The notes: generated by a model from the letters alone, not told the origin. A stretch of DNA of 30,832 nucleotides from Lachnospiraceae bacterium (GCA_900769175.1 CAAGFP010000081.1:1-30832), one strand, 5' to 3'. Numbered from the stretch's first letter, positions 20,871 through 29,540 are shown. Numbers and translations: made by a program.

Positions 20871-22070
20871 TTACTTTACCTCTGTAATGCCGTCAATACG
20901 GATATCAAAGTAAGGAGCGGAACGGTACGCACTCTCGTCAAAGAAGGTTACGCCGTTCTCGGTCTTGATAACATTGGTCTCGGGAATATAGTCACCTGCA
21001 TCGTCAACGTCTGCAAGGTACTCGGTAAGGTGCTCGCCGTTAACGGTGAAGGTAGAGCAATCAAATACCTTAAGCGAACCGTCGTTCAGCTTAGCGGAAA
21101 TCTCGTCAAGCTTTGCCTGAGTGCCTTCTGCAGCGGCGTCGCCGAGAGCCGTAACCTTAACAGCGCCGTTAGCAAGCGTACCTGTCCAGTCGTCCTCGAT
21201 GTCACGGCCGCGCATTACGCAATCAAGCATGTATTCGAAGTAAGGAACCCAGTCAATTCTGGATGCTATAACGAAGGTGTTCTTGCCGGTTGTGCCGTTG
21301 TAAGCAACGTTGGGAATATTTGCGTTCTCACAAGCGGTAGGCGCACCCATAGAATCGGCGTGCTGAGAAATGAGCTTGCAGCCTGCCTCGATAAGAGCCT
21401 CGGCGGTTGTCTTTTCGGCGGTTTCATCGTACCAGGAATTGGTGTAGCGGACTTCCATGGTTACATTCTCAACTACGCTCTTTACGCCGAGGTAGAAGGA
21501 AGTGTAACCCGAAACAACCTCTGCATAAGGATGCGCGCCAACATAACCGATCTTTGCGTTCTCGTCGGAAACCTTGCCCTCGGAGTCGCCGTAAAGCTCA
21601 ACGAGCTTCAAACCGGCGGCAACACCTGCAAGATATCTGCCCTGGTATATGGAAGCAAATGCGTTCTGATAGTTCTCAAGTCCTTCGGTATGTGCTTTTG
21701 TGCCTGTTGCGTGGCAGAACTGCACATTGGGGAATTCCTTTGCTGCCTTGATCATGTAAGCCTCATGACCGAAAGAATCGGCAAAGACAACGTCGTAGCC
21801 GTTATCCGCAAAGTCGGCAGCCTTATCGTAGCACTCGGTACCCTCGGGGATATCGGTAATGATGGTGTAGTCTTCCTCGGTAAGTCCCTTATTGGCACAA
21901 GCCTGCTTGAATGCTTCAATAAAGTTCTTGTCGTAGGTAGAGCTGTCACCGTGCAGACAGATTAACGCTGCCTTGATGTCCTTCTTCTCGTTGCCACATG
22001 CGCTGAGCACGAAAACAGCGCTGACCAGCATAACAACTGCCAGGACCAAAGACAAAATTTTCTTGGGCAT
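20871..22070 (-). CDS. BMP-family nucleoside-binding lipoprotein
   Basis: A 399-residue extracellular substrate-binding lipoprotein of the Bmp/PnrA family. The lipobox VLSAC puts the lipidated cysteine at residue 25. Family marks include the loop GDSSTYDKNFIEAFKQA (about 41-57; the family norm is DKSFN), VVFADSFGHEAYM (about 94-106), the central VGAHPYAEVVSGYTSFYLGVKS (about 173-194), and SQHADSMG (about 235-242). PnrA-type proteins bind purine nucleosides, and the xpt gene directly upstream supports purines. The ATG has a perfect AGGAGG (22080-22085) nine bases upstream. A possible promoter (TTGCCC and an A/T-rich -10) lies in the 84-base gap after xpt, but cotranscription with xpt is also plausible. 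Confidence 0.9.
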   Translation of the reverse strand: MPKKILSLVLAVVMLVSAVFVLSACGNEKKDIKAALICLHGDSSTYDKNFIEAFKQACANKGLTEEDYTIITDIPEGTECYDKAADFADNGYDVVFADSFGHEAYMIKAAKEFPNVQFCHATGTKAHTEGLENYQNAFASIYQGRYLAGVAAGLKLVELYGDSEGKVSDENAKIGYVGAHPYAEVVSGYTSFYLGVKSVVENVTMEVRYTNSWYDETAEKTTAEALIEAGCKLISQHADSMGAPTACENANIPNVAYNGTTGKNTFVIASRIDWVPYFEYMLDCVMRGRDIEDDWTGTLANGAVKVTALGDAAAEGTQAKLDEISAKLNDGSLKVFDCSTFTVNGEHLTEYLADVDDAGDYIPETNVIKTENGVTFFDESAYRSAPYFDIRIDGITEVK

Positions 22071-22154
22071 GATGGAGGTCCTCCTAAAAAATATAAAAAA
22101 TTTATTTACAAGGGCAAGCCTTATAAATTAAAATAACAGCAAAGACTGTAATTC

Positions 22155-22736
22155 TTACTGTTCGCGGAAAACTATCGTTTTGGTTGCCGCATCCATAGAC
22201 TCGACTATGGCAAGAGATTCAAGACGGTAGCCGAGATTCCTGATGCTTCTTCCGCCGTACTGGAACCCTTTTTCAATAACGATTCCGATTCCCTCAATGC
22301 TTGCGCCCGAAAGCTCGGCAATAGAGATAAGTCCCTGAAGCGCACAGCCGTTTGCCAAAAAATCGTCGACCAGGAGAAGCCTGTCCTCGCTTGAGAGAAA
22401 CCTTTTGGACACGATAACCTGATTCTTGTTTTTATGTGTAAACGATTCAACCTCGGTAGTGTACATATCTCCGTCTATGTTGATGCTCTTTGCCTTTTTG
22501 GCAAACACCATCGGAACGTTAAAACAACGGGCGACGGCATAAGCGATTGCGATGCCGGATGCTTCTATGGTCAAAACCTTTGTTATATCCAGATCCGCAA
22601 ATCGTCTGTGGAATTCCCGGCCTATCTCGTCAAGAAGCTGCACGTCCATCTGATGATTGAGAAAGCTGTCAACCTTAAGTATGTTTCCTTCCTTAACGAT
22701 TCCGTCCCTTAAAATGCGTTCTTCCAAGAAATTCAT
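22155..22736 (-). CDS. xpt: Xanthine phosphoribosyltransferase
   Basis: A 193-residue enzyme, almost exactly the length of Bacillus Xpt. It converts xanthine and PRPP to XMP in purine salvage in the cytoplasm. The type-I PRPP motif is LLLVDDFLANGCA (about 120-132). The N-terminal MNFLEERILRDG and LKVDSFLNHQMD, the EASGIA loop (58-63) and the C-terminal ESMD region match the family closely. It is the first gene of the strand ahead of the BMP nucleoside transporter, so imported nucleosides or bases could feed it. In many Firmicutes xpt is under a guanine riboswitch; the short leader here (about 60 bases) shows none of the conserved purine-aptamer loops. Confidence 0.95.
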   Translation of the reverse strand: MNFLEERILRDGIVKEGNILKVDSFLNHQMDVQLLDEIGREFHRRFADLDITKVLTIEASGIAIAYAVARCFNVPMVFAKKAKSINIDGDMYTTEVESFTHKNKNQVIVSKRFLSSEDRLLLVDDFLANGCALQGLISIAELSGASIEGIGIVIEKGFQYGGRSIRNLGYRLESLAIVESMDAATKTIVFREQ

Positions 22737-22802
22737 GGCGATTACCTCGACTCAGAGATATTACACTCTGCTTTATTCGACAAAAAAACAACCGACTTTC
22801 TA

Positions 22803-22831
22803 ATTATTGCACAAACACTGTAATAAATCAA
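22803..22831 (-). promoter_or_regulatory. Promoter of xpt
   Basis: On the minus strand TTGATT (22826-22831), a 17-base spacer and AATAAT (22803-22808). The leader would be about 60 bases and carries one small stem (cagag/ctctg) but no riboswitch. Confidence 0.58.
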
Positions 22832-22996
22832 GATTATTATTAAAAAATTTTTACTTAATTCTCAAAACCGAAAAATGAATAGAGAAGTGCTTGAGCGCTG
22901 ATTTTTATAAAACTCAAGCAGCGCTTGCTGGCGTTGCCGCGAAAGCTGTGATAAATTAATGATGCCGGACAAAAAGGCGGCAGAAAGGAAATCGAA

Positions 22997-23788
22997 ATGT
23001 TTGACACAATAATGATCGGAAAAAGAATTTCGGAATTCAGAAAACGGAAGAATCTGACCCAAACGGAGCTTGCCGACGACATGGGAGTAAGCTTTCAGGC
23101 AGTTTCAAACTGGGAGCGCGGAAATTCCATGCCGGATATTTCTAAACTGGCTGACCTGACGGAAATACTCGGGACAACCATAGATGAACTGCTCGGCAAG
23201 AAGAATTCAGCAGTTGAAAGACTTGCAAAAAATGAAGAGATTTATATTGAAGATTTCAGAATCGAGGAAATAGAGGAAGCGGCGGAGATTGCCAAGCCTC
23301 GCATTCTGGAGCAGATGGCGGAAAACAGTAATGACGAAAACCTTGCACCGCTTCTTCCGTACCTGAGCGAAGAATTTTTGGCGGAAGCAGCAACAAAAAA
23401 ATACAAGGAAGGCAAAAACATTAAGGCTTTTCTTCCGTTTTTAAGCGAGGATGCCTTGTACGGACTCATTCAACAGGCGATTAACGACGGCAGGACGGAC
23501 GTCAAGCAGTTACTCCCGTTTGCATCGGAGGAAACGGTGGCAAAACTCATTATGCAGTCGATTGACGACGGCAGAACGGACATCGGGCAGTTACTTCCGT
23601 TTGCATCGCAGGAAACGGTGGCAAATGCGGCAAAGCGGTACAAAGAGACCGGCAAAGAGATTTCCGGATTTCTGCCTTATCTGAATGAAGATGAGGTAAA
23701 GAAGTTTGCCTTGGAAATTATGGACGCAGAAATAAATACACTGGGGGATATGCTCAGGTTTTCGGACGGCAGCGGTCCGAAGGACTGA
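22997..23788 (+). CDS. XRE-family regulator with C-terminal 26-27-residue repeats
   Basis: A 263-residue protein. Residues 8-66 are a Cro/CI-type helix-turn-helix (TQTELADDMGVSFQAVSNWE and DLTEILGTTIDELLG). From about 115 it has five tandem units centred on LLPYLS, FLPFLS, LLPFAS, LLPFAS and FLPYLN, with the prolines at 121, 147, 174, 201 and 227. Units three and four are nearly identical in DNA over 81 bases, a recent tandem duplication. Each unit reads as two helices, HEAT-like, and should form a curved binding scaffold. It is divergent from xpt. The start has an aaagga site. Regulation of the nucleoside locus, or sensing of a partner protein through the repeats, are both possible. Confidence 0.85.
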   Translation: MFDTIMIGKRISEFRKRKNLTQTELADDMGVSFQAVSNWERGNSMPDISKLADLTEILGTTIDELLGKKNSAVERLAKNEEIYIEDFRIEEIEEAAEIAKPRILEQMAENSNDENLAPLLPYLSEEFLAEAATKKYKEGKNIKAFLPFLSEDALYGLIQQAINDGRTDVKQLLPFASEETVAKLIMQSIDDGRTDIGQLLPFASQETVANAAKRYKETGKEISGFLPYLNEDEVKKFALEIMDAEINTLGDMLRFSDGSGPKD

Positions 23789-23868
23789 CAAGCGAATGCT
23801 TAAAAAACGGTGCCAAACGGAAGCGTTACGCAAGGAGTTAACCCGGGTGTAATCATAAACCCCGGCAG

Positions 23869-23909
23869 AAGAATCACGAATGCGCATGCGATCGGGATTC
23901 TTGATTTTT
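23869..23909 (+). terminator. Terminator after the repeat-containing XRE gene
   Basis: aagaatc (23869-23875) pairs with gattctt (23896-23902), with partial inner pairing, followed by gattttt. It lies 80 bases past the stop. The rest of the 342-base gap (23789-24130) contains the sigma-gene promoter and nothing else recognisable. Confidence 0.65.
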
Positions 23910-24007
23910 ACAGCATCTCAAAAAACGCGGAAAGGATGATCCGGTTATGCTCCGCTGCGCCGAATCCGGCGGCGTAAGGGCAATAACGCCGTAAATATGT
24001 TACAGTA

Positions 24008-24036
24008 TTACTTTTTTACGGGGAATGTGATATAAT
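24008..24036 (+). promoter_or_regulatory. Promoter of the sigma-factor gene
   Basis: TTACTT (24008-24013), a 17-base spacer and a perfect TATAAT (24031-24036). The leader is about 90 bases. The promoter looks like a housekeeping sigma-A type, not an ECF type, so autoregulation by its own sigma is not evident. Confidence 0.65.
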
Positions 24037-24130
24037 TAACCTGAAATATTCCCGCGGGCACCTAACATTACGGCTCCGCGGCGGACTATACGGATGAAAG
24101 CATTCATGAATCGCAGTCACGGGAGCAAAT

Positions 24131-25777
24131 ATGGAACGGTCGCAGTTGTTACAAATGATTGACGCCGGGCTGATTAACCGGCTTTACCGGTATTGTTATG
24201 CCAGGACCTCATGCAGTCACGAAGCGGAAGAACTTTGCTCCGATATTCTTTATGCAGTGGTTAAATCCTGCAATAATGCTATGCAATTGACTAATCCGAC
24301 CGGATACTTCTGGTCCGTCGCGCACAATGTATATGCGGATTATTGCAAAAAACGGCGTATTCAGGCAGAAAACTGTGTCGCCGAAAGCGATGAACCGACG
24401 GAGCTGATTCCCGATCCCGATGCAGACAATGATTTTGATAATGATTCCGACGAGGAAAAGCTGTCGGCAATCTACCATCATATCTCAAATCTGTCGGTTG
24501 CATACCGAAAGGTAATGGTCGGGTATTATCTGGAAGGAAAGTCCGCCGCACAGCTTGCAACCGAGCTGTCCGTAAGCGAAACGACGGTTCGGCAGAGATT
24601 GTTTGCGGCGAGAAACGAGGTGCGAAAAGGAGTTGTGGATATGAACGGAACGGTTGTCGAAAACAAACCCGCCTTACTTGATGAAATGCACTGGTCTGAA
24701 TGGGGAACCGGCAGCCCCTTCGACGGAGACCCGAGGGAAGTCTGCGCCCGGCAGCTGTCCAAGCACGTCGTGTGGCTGTGCCGGAAAAAGCCTAAAACGG
24801 CTCGGAAGATATCGGACGAGCTCGGCGTTCCCATGTCATATATTGAGGAGGAGCTTGATATTCAGGTCAGGGGAACCAACGGCAGATACGGAATGCTGTG
24901 CAAAACCGATTCGGGAAGGTATATCGCAAACTGTATTATACTTGACGAAAATGAGATTCGGAAACTGCAGCAGCTGTATATAGACTGCATTCCGGAAATA
25001 ACCGATATTGTTGTTAAGCATATCGATAAATACAAGGATGTATACTGCGCATTCCCGTATATCAATAAGAAACCAGATCTTAATCTTATTCTTTGGCAGC
25101 AGATCAGCTGTATAGCCGATGCCTTTTCAGGCTGTGTCGAAAGTAAACTTAAAAACACGTATATGTCCGATATAGAACCGTCGAAGCGTCCGTTCACGGT
25201 ATTCTGCTACAAAATGTATGAGGGCTGCAACGAATGGGGCGGAGGCTGGGACGGGATCGAAGCTTCGGATATATGCGGTTACAGGCATATAGGAATTGAG
25301 AATATTTACATACGAAGGATTAAGCCCCATTTCCGTTGCGGGTGTAATATTTCTAACGACGCAAAGCTGCGAACGGCAATCCGTGCCGTGAACGGACTTC
25401 CTGTCGGCGAGCTTACACCCGACGAGGCGGAAATCGCGGCAAAGTGTATCGAATGCGGATACCTGTATCGTGACGGAAATACCTTGTATACGAAATTCCT
25501 CGTCAACAGGGAGGAGGACAGTCCCGTACTGTTCAAAACGGCCGGACTGCTTTGTTCCGAAATGCCGGAAGAAACGGTAAACCGCGTCGCGAAGGCAATT
25601 GCGGATTTCGTGCGGAACAGCATCCCTGAGCATTTGCTTTGCGATTACCTGTATGTGAACAGAATGGCGTGTATTCCGGTATTGGACATGCTTGTCGAAG
25701 AACTGATAAAAAAAGGAATACTTGCGCCCCCCGAAAACGGAACCGGCGCCGAAGGTATCTGGATGTCGGTAAAGTAA
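24131..25777 (+). CDS. ECF-like sigma factor fused to a second HTH and a large unrecognised C-terminal region
   Basis: A 548-residue protein, about three times the length of a usual ECF sigma. Region 2 spans about 14-76 (EELCSDILYAVVKSC, and NPTGYFWSVAHNVYADYCKKRR for -10 recognition). Region 4 spans about 110-168, with SAAQLATELSVSETTVRQRL as the -35 helix-turn-helix. An acidic linker (PDPDADNDFDNDSDEE) joins them. A second winged HTH follows at about 208-270 (VVWLCRKKPKTARKISDELG, then VPMSYIEEEL). The rest, 275-548, is of unknown fold. It has several cysteines (CGYRHIG, CGCNIS, CIECGYLY) and looks globular. The C-terminal part may sense a signal or act as a built-in anti-sigma. The neighbour downstream is a transglutaminase-like protein on the same strand. 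Confidence 0.8.
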   Translation: MERSQLLQMIDAGLINRLYRYCYARTSCSHEAEELCSDILYAVVKSCNNAMQLTNPTGYFWSVAHNVYADYCKKRRIQAENCVAESDEPTELIPDPDADNDFDNDSDEEKLSAIYHHISNLSVAYRKVMVGYYLEGKSAAQLATELSVSETTVRQRLFAARNEVRKGVVDMNGTVVENKPALLDEMHWSEWGTGSPFDGDPREVCARQLSKHVVWLCRKKPKTARKISDELGVPMSYIEEELDIQVRGTNGRYGMLCKTDSGRYIANCIILDENEIRKLQQLYIDCIPEITDIVVKHIDKYKDVYCAFPYINKKPDLNLILWQQISCIADAFSGCVESKLKNTYMSDIEPSKRPFTVFCYKMYEGCNEWGGGWDGIEASDICGYRHIGIENIYIRRIKPHFRCGCNISNDAKLRTAIRAVNGLPVGELTPDEAEIAAKCIECGYLYRDGNTLYTKFLVNREEDSPVLFKTAGLLCSEMPEETVNRVAKAIADFVRNSIPEHLLCDYLYVNRMACIPVLDMLVEELIKKGILAPPENGTGAEGIWMSVK

Positions 25778-25905
25778 TCGCTGCGGCATATCCCGAAAAC
25801 CGATAAAAAACGCAATGCTGTGCCGGTACGGTTCCGCCGACCGCCCGGAATCGCACCGGCGCGGCTCTGCGAGGAAAAATACGCAAAAGTGAAAAAGGAG
25901 CAGTT

Positions 25906-27015
25906 ATGGATAAACGTACAGTCGGAAAGTGGTACAAAGAAGAACTGGGTGAAACCATTAATATTTTTGATGAAATTCCTTTGAGAATGAAGATGTCGTT
26001 CTCGTCCAGCGGTTATTACAATTTTGAGCCTAATTGCGTTTATGAAAAAGACGGATATCTGTGTTTTGAAATCAACGACGATTACTACCGAATGGTATAT
26101 CATGTGAAATACTCGGACGGTAAGCTGGAGGGGTTCTATACTCAACACGGAAAAGAAACGCCGATCCGATACGAAAAAGTCGCAGATATCCCCGATGATC
26201 TGCCGTTTGAATTCCACCCTGTCGATTTCTGTGTTCCGGAATCCGAATTGACAAGAACAGAGCTGTTAAAGCAATACGCCGAATATGACAGAGACAAAGA
26301 GTACGAATGTGATAATGAATTTGTTTTGGGCGGTATTGTTCCCGGGATATTGGATAATTACAATTATTCCGAATATGTCAAAGGGTCGGATAATACCGAC
26401 GATGAGATTGTATTCCGGCTTCTCGATTTTGTTTGTGACAATTTCGGACACAATGGCTCGAACGGTTTGGGAAACGGCAGAACAGTGTCCGATCTGATTG
26501 CCTTCTGTGAAGCAAACGATAAAAAGACAAACTGCCGCGGTCTTGCCGTAATGCTGGCATCTCTTTTAAGACTGAACGGTATAAAGGCACAGCATATTAC
26601 CTGTATGCCATATGAAGAACCGTTTAACGACTGTCATGTGGTGGTTGACTGTCTGTTGCCTTCCGGTGAACGTATTATGCTCGATCCCACTTTCAGACTG
26701 TATTATAAAGACAAAGAAGGAAGCTATGTGTCTTTGCCGCGTCTCAGGGAGCTGCTGATCGCAGACGAGCCGATATACGAAAACCCGACTGCAAGCTATA
26801 ACGGAAACGGCTTTGACAAAGAAGATAACCGGAACTATATGATAAAAAACACTTTACGCTTTGCACGCTGTACTCTGAACAAAGACGGCGTTGACGGAAA
26901 AACAGATGCTTCGCGTTATATTGAATTGATTCCGCGGGATTATCCTGCCGACGGTTTTCCCGACAGCAGAAAAGAAGACTTCGTAAGAAACGATATTGAT
27001 TTCTGGAGAATATAA
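25906..27015 (+). CDS. Transglutaminase-like cysteine protein
   Basis: A 369-residue cytoplasmic protein (no signal peptide). The C-terminal half is a transglutaminase-like domain: the nucleophile C210 in KKTNCRGLAVMLASLLRLNGI, H244 in DCHVVVDCLL and D260 in MLDPTFRLYY form a complete Cys-His-Asp triad. The N-terminal 110 residues are beta-rich and unrecognised. Such domains act as peptidases, amidases or cross-linking enzymes; the NCRGLA context suggests the prokaryotic peptidase-like branch. The ATG has a strong aaaaggag site, 128 bases after the sigma-factor gene with no terminator between, so they may share a transcript. A link between the two, such as processing of the sigma fusion, is inference. 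Confidence 0.8.
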   Translation: MDKRTVGKWYKEELGETINIFDEIPLRMKMSFSSSGYYNFEPNCVYEKDGYLCFEINDDYYRMVYHVKYSDGKLEGFYTQHGKETPIRYEKVADIPDDLPFEFHPVDFCVPESELTRTELLKQYAEYDRDKEYECDNEFVLGGIVPGILDNYNYSEYVKGSDNTDDEIVFRLLDFVCDNFGHNGSNGLGNGRTVSDLIAFCEANDKKTNCRGLAVMLASLLRLNGIKAQHITCMPYEEPFNDCHVVVDCLLPSGERIMLDPTFRLYYKDKEGSYVSLPRLRELLIADEPIYENPTASYNGNGFDKEDNRNYMIKNTLRFARCTLNKDGVDGKTDASRYIELIPRDYPADGFPDSRKEDFVRNDIDFWRI

Positions 27016-27132
27016 CAAACGGGACAAATTCCCGTGGATTTATCTTCGGGGATACCTTTTGCCTGTTCACCGGAAGTCCGAGGGAATCCGGAAGGCAGTA
27101 AGCAGAGTAAATCAAGCCGGATTCCGGATTAC

Positions 27133-27168
27133 AAAAGCGGCAGTTCCCTGCGGGAAGCTGCCGCTTTT
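27133..27168. terminator. Bidirectional terminator between convergent genes
   Basis: aaaagcggcag (27133-27143) is an exact inverted match to ctgccgctttt (27158-27168). T-runs occur on both strands, and it lies between the transglutaminase-like gene and the convergent ABC-2 permease gene. Confidence 0.88.
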
Positions 27169-27192
27169 AACTTAGGTTATTTCCACCCTTTA

Positions 27193-27981
27193 TTATGAGT
27201 GAATGTCTTTTCCGGCATATTTCCGGTATGCTGCGGCTGTACCTGCAACACAAAGCGCCATGCCCACGGCGACCATTGCCGGGTCAAGACTGCCGTTTGA
27301 AATAATCTCCGCACCTTCACAATAACCGAACGGAGTGACGTATTTCAGGAATTCCGCGGAATCCGCAATGTTGGCAATAAGATTAAGAAAATACATAATC
27401 ACCGCCATTCCCAGTCCGATACCCACGCTTCCCTTGCGCAGAAAAGCCGAAATTCCGAAGCATATCCCCGCAAGCTCTATCTGAAGCAGATAGTACGCGA
27501 GATGCATAAGAGAAAGTTCCTTCCACGGGATAATCTCGCCGATAGCGGCAACGGAACCGACGGCAAGAGCAAAAATAATCAGATTCATGGCGGTTATCTG
27601 AAGCAATACGGCAATCAGCTTTTCGGTTATAATCCGTGTGCGGCTCACGGGGTGAGTGAGCAGAAACTCCGCCGTTCTGTCCTTTTCTTCTTTGCTCAAT
27701 ACGCTTACGGCACAAACGGCGGCAAAAAACGCACCGCCGAGCCCCAGAATATTGCCGCACTCAACGGAGTAGAACCCGATAAGCGTTCCGAAGTTCAGGC
27801 GGTCCATGCCGAACGCTTCGGTAAAAGAACCCATGGAGGCGAATATGTCGTTTATGCCGTCCATCTGTCCCTTCATTTCGGGGAACAGAAAAATACATAC
27901 GGCAAGAAGAAAGCCGACGGAAGCCGTCCATATAATAAATGAATTCTTGCCCTGTCTCAGCTCGTGTTTTACGATTGTCAT
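27193..27981 (-). CDS. ABC-2 type permease
   Basis: A 262-residue membrane protein with six likely helices: about 14-33, 72-92, 115-140, 145-165, 175-198 and 232-250. Motifs of the ABC-2 group are the loop SKEEKDRTAEFLLTHPVSRTRIITEKL after the second helix and the final KYVTPFGYCEGAEI. These permeases with a separate ATPase export drugs or peptides or serve as bacteriocin-immunity pumps. It overlaps the ATPase stop by four bases (ATGA), so the two are coupled. Substrate unknown. Confidence 0.88.
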   Translation of the reverse strand: MTIVKHELRQGKNSFIIWTASVGFLLAVCIFLFPEMKGQMDGINDIFASMGSFTEAFGMDRLNFGTLIGFYSVECGNILGLGGAFFAAVCAVSVLSKEEKDRTAEFLLTHPVSRTRIITEKLIAVLLQITAMNLIIFALAVGSVAAIGEIIPWKELSLMHLAYYLLQIELAGICFGISAFLRKGSVGIGLGMAVIMYFLNLIANIADSAEFLKYVTPFGYCEGAEIISNGSLDPAMVAVGMALCVAGTAAAYRKYAGKDIHS

Positions 27982-28859
27982 GCCGTTTCACCGTCCTTTT
28001 CATAGTAATGCAGGAACACTTCTTCCAGGTCGGGCTCCGTAACCGTAAGGTCGTCGACCCGACCCGTTGAAAGCGTGCGAAGCAAGTCGTTAATATCGCC
28101 GCCGTAAAGGAAACTGACGGAATCTTCAGTGTATCTTCTGTCACGAATACCTTCAAGGTGTTCCAGATCAACCTCGCCGCGTACCGTAATGCGTTTTGCG
28201 TTTGTTCTGGCCAAAACCTCCACGCTGTCGCAGGCTATTATCCGGCCGTCGCGGATTATGGCGGCGCGGGTGCAGTTGCGCTGCACCTCGGACAGCACGT
28301 GGCTGGAGAGAAAGACTGTCGTGCCGCTTAGATTACGTTCTTTAAGAATATCAAAGAATTCTCTCTGCATCAGAGGGTCGAGCCCGCCGGTCGGCTCGTC
28401 GAGGATAAGTAAATCCGGATTGCTCTGCAGTGCGCAGACTATTGCCACCTTCTTGCGGTTGCCGAATGAAAGATCATCGGCTTTGCTGGCGGGGTCAAGC
28501 TGCAGGCGTTCACACAGCTTTCCGGCTTCTTCTGTGCAGTCCGCTTTCCGTAAATCGGCAGACAGCTTAAGTATATCCTTCACTCTCATGCCTTGGTAGA
28601 ATATCGCCTCCGACGGAAGATAGCCGATACGACTCAGAATCGCTTCTTTTTCTTTTGTAATGTCCTTTCCGAAGATCTCCGCTCTGCCGGACGTCGGCGC
28701 AATCAGCCCCAGCAAGGTGCGTATCGTTGTGGATTTGCCGGCTCCGTTGGGGCCGATAAAGCCGAAGAATTCACCCTGCGAAACCGTGAGATCCAGCTCT
28801 GAAATGCCTTTTGACTTACCGTAATATTTCGTAAGACCTGTTGTCCTGATAATCTCCAT
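27978..28859 (-). CDS. ABC transporter ATPase (drug/peptide export type)
   Basis: A 293-residue ATPase. It has Walker A GPNGAGKST (36-44), Q-loop region changed to LPSEAIFY, signature LSFGNRKKV (130-138) in place of LSGGQ, Walker B LLILDEPTGGLDP (150-162), and the switch histidine in FLSSHVLSE. The LSxGNxxK signature is typical of the multidrug/bacitracin-type (CcmA-like) ATPases that pair with ABC-2 permeases. The C-terminal 80 residues are the usual accessory domain ending EPDLEEVFLHYYEKD. It starts six bases after the tetR stop, with an aaggag inside the end of that gene, and overlaps the permease gene. It should power export of the TetR ligand or a related compound. Confidence 0.92.
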   Translation of the reverse strand: MEIIRTTGLTKYYGKSKGISELDLTVSQGEFFGFIGPNGAGKSTTIRTLLGLIAPTSGRAEIFGKDITKEKEAILSRIGYLPSEAIFYQGMRVKDILKLSADLRKADCTEEAGKLCERLQLDPASKADDLSFGNRKKVAIVCALQSNPDLLILDEPTGGLDPLMQREFFDILKERNLSGTTVFLSSHVLSEVQRNCTRAAIIRDGRIIACDSVEVLARTNAKRITVRGEVDLEHLEGIRDRRYTEDSVSFLYGGDINDLLRTLSTGRVDDLTVTEPDLEEVFLHYYEKDGETA

Positions 28860-28865
28860 ATTCCG

Positions 28866-29477
28866 TTACTCCTTCCTAAGATATATGCTCTTCCAAAAGT
28901 TCATAAGCCGTGTAAATCCTTGCTCCAGCTGCTCCATATCCGTGTTTCCGCCCTGAACCGTTTCCCAAAGATAACCTTCCGATGCCCAGTACATCTCGCG
29001 GTACATCATCGGGATATCCAGTCCGGGAACAAACTGTTCGGGATTCATGTTTATAAGCGTTCTGTCCGCCTTCAGATTGAAGTATCTGCGGTAGCTTTCC
29101 TGAACGGCGGCGGAAATCTCCGCGTCTTTTTCGTAAAACGCTTTTATCGTAAAACGCGCCATGTCGGGGTATTTGCGGATAATCTCCATCTTCGCCCGCA
29201 TACCCAGCTCCATGCAGTCAAACAGGTTTTTCTGCTCGTAGCAGTTGTATTTTTTAAGGTATTCGACGGTTGTTCCGGCACAGTTGTTCCACAGATACAT
29301 ATACAGTTCTTTTTTGTTTCGGAAATAATGAAAAAGCAGGGATTTACTTATACCCGCCGATTCCGCAATCTCACTCATCGGGCTGTTTTTATAGGAGTTC
29401 TGTGAAAAAACTCTGTATCCAGCGTTCAATATCGCCTGTTGCTTTTCGGTGGGTAAAGAAAAGAATCTTTCGTTCAC
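28866..29477 (-). CDS. TetR-family repressor of the ABC exporter, GTG start
   Basis: A 203-residue TetR-type regulator. The helix-turn-helix spans about residues 12-58 with the core NSPMSEIAESAGISKSLLFHYFRNKKELY, closely matching the Pfam TetR pattern. The remaining part is the helical ligand-binding domain. I start it at GTG 29477, because a perfect ribosome site (cggagg, 29485-29490) is seven bases upstream; the longer frame from ATG 29513 would begin inside the promoter -10 and operator. It is the first gene of the operon with the ATPase and permease, so it represses its own transcript and the pump, the usual arrangement for drug-inducible efflux. Ligand unknown. Confidence 0.9.
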   Translation of the reverse strand: MNERFFSLPTEKQQAILNAGYRVFSQNSYKNSPMSEIAESAGISKSLLFHYFRNKKELYMYLWNNCAGTTVEYLKKYNCYEQKNLFDCMELGMRAKMEIIRKYPDMARFTIKAFYEKDAEISAAVQESYRRYFNLKADRTLINMNPEQFVPGLDIPMMYREMYWASEGYLWETVQGGNTDMEQLEQGFTRLMNFWKSIYLRKE

Positions 29478-29488
29478 AGCTTTGCCTC

Positions 29489-29540
29489 CGTTAACCGATT
29501 CGGTCAACGTCATTATAAATCCGTTGACCGATTTTGAGAA
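29489..29540 (-). promoter_or_regulatory. Self-regulated promoter with three TetR half-sites
   Basis: On the minus strand, TTCTCA (29535-29540), a 17-base spacer and TATAAT (29512-29517). Half-sites cgttaaccg (29489-29497), cggtcaacg (29501-29509) and cgttgaccg (29522-29530) form two overlapping dyads. The outer dyad has 9-base perfect arms, flanks the -10, and would block it when bound. Confidence 0.85.

Noticed and set aside
20769..21965. Plus-strand open frame of 398 codons
   Set aside because: It is fully antisense to the clearly recognised BMP lipoprotein gene, has no ribosome site and shows no domain. It is a by-product of the codon bias of that gene.
22737..22996. Purine riboswitch upstream of xpt
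   Set aside because: On reading the minus strand I could not find the conserved aptamer loop sequences, and the predicted leader is too short.
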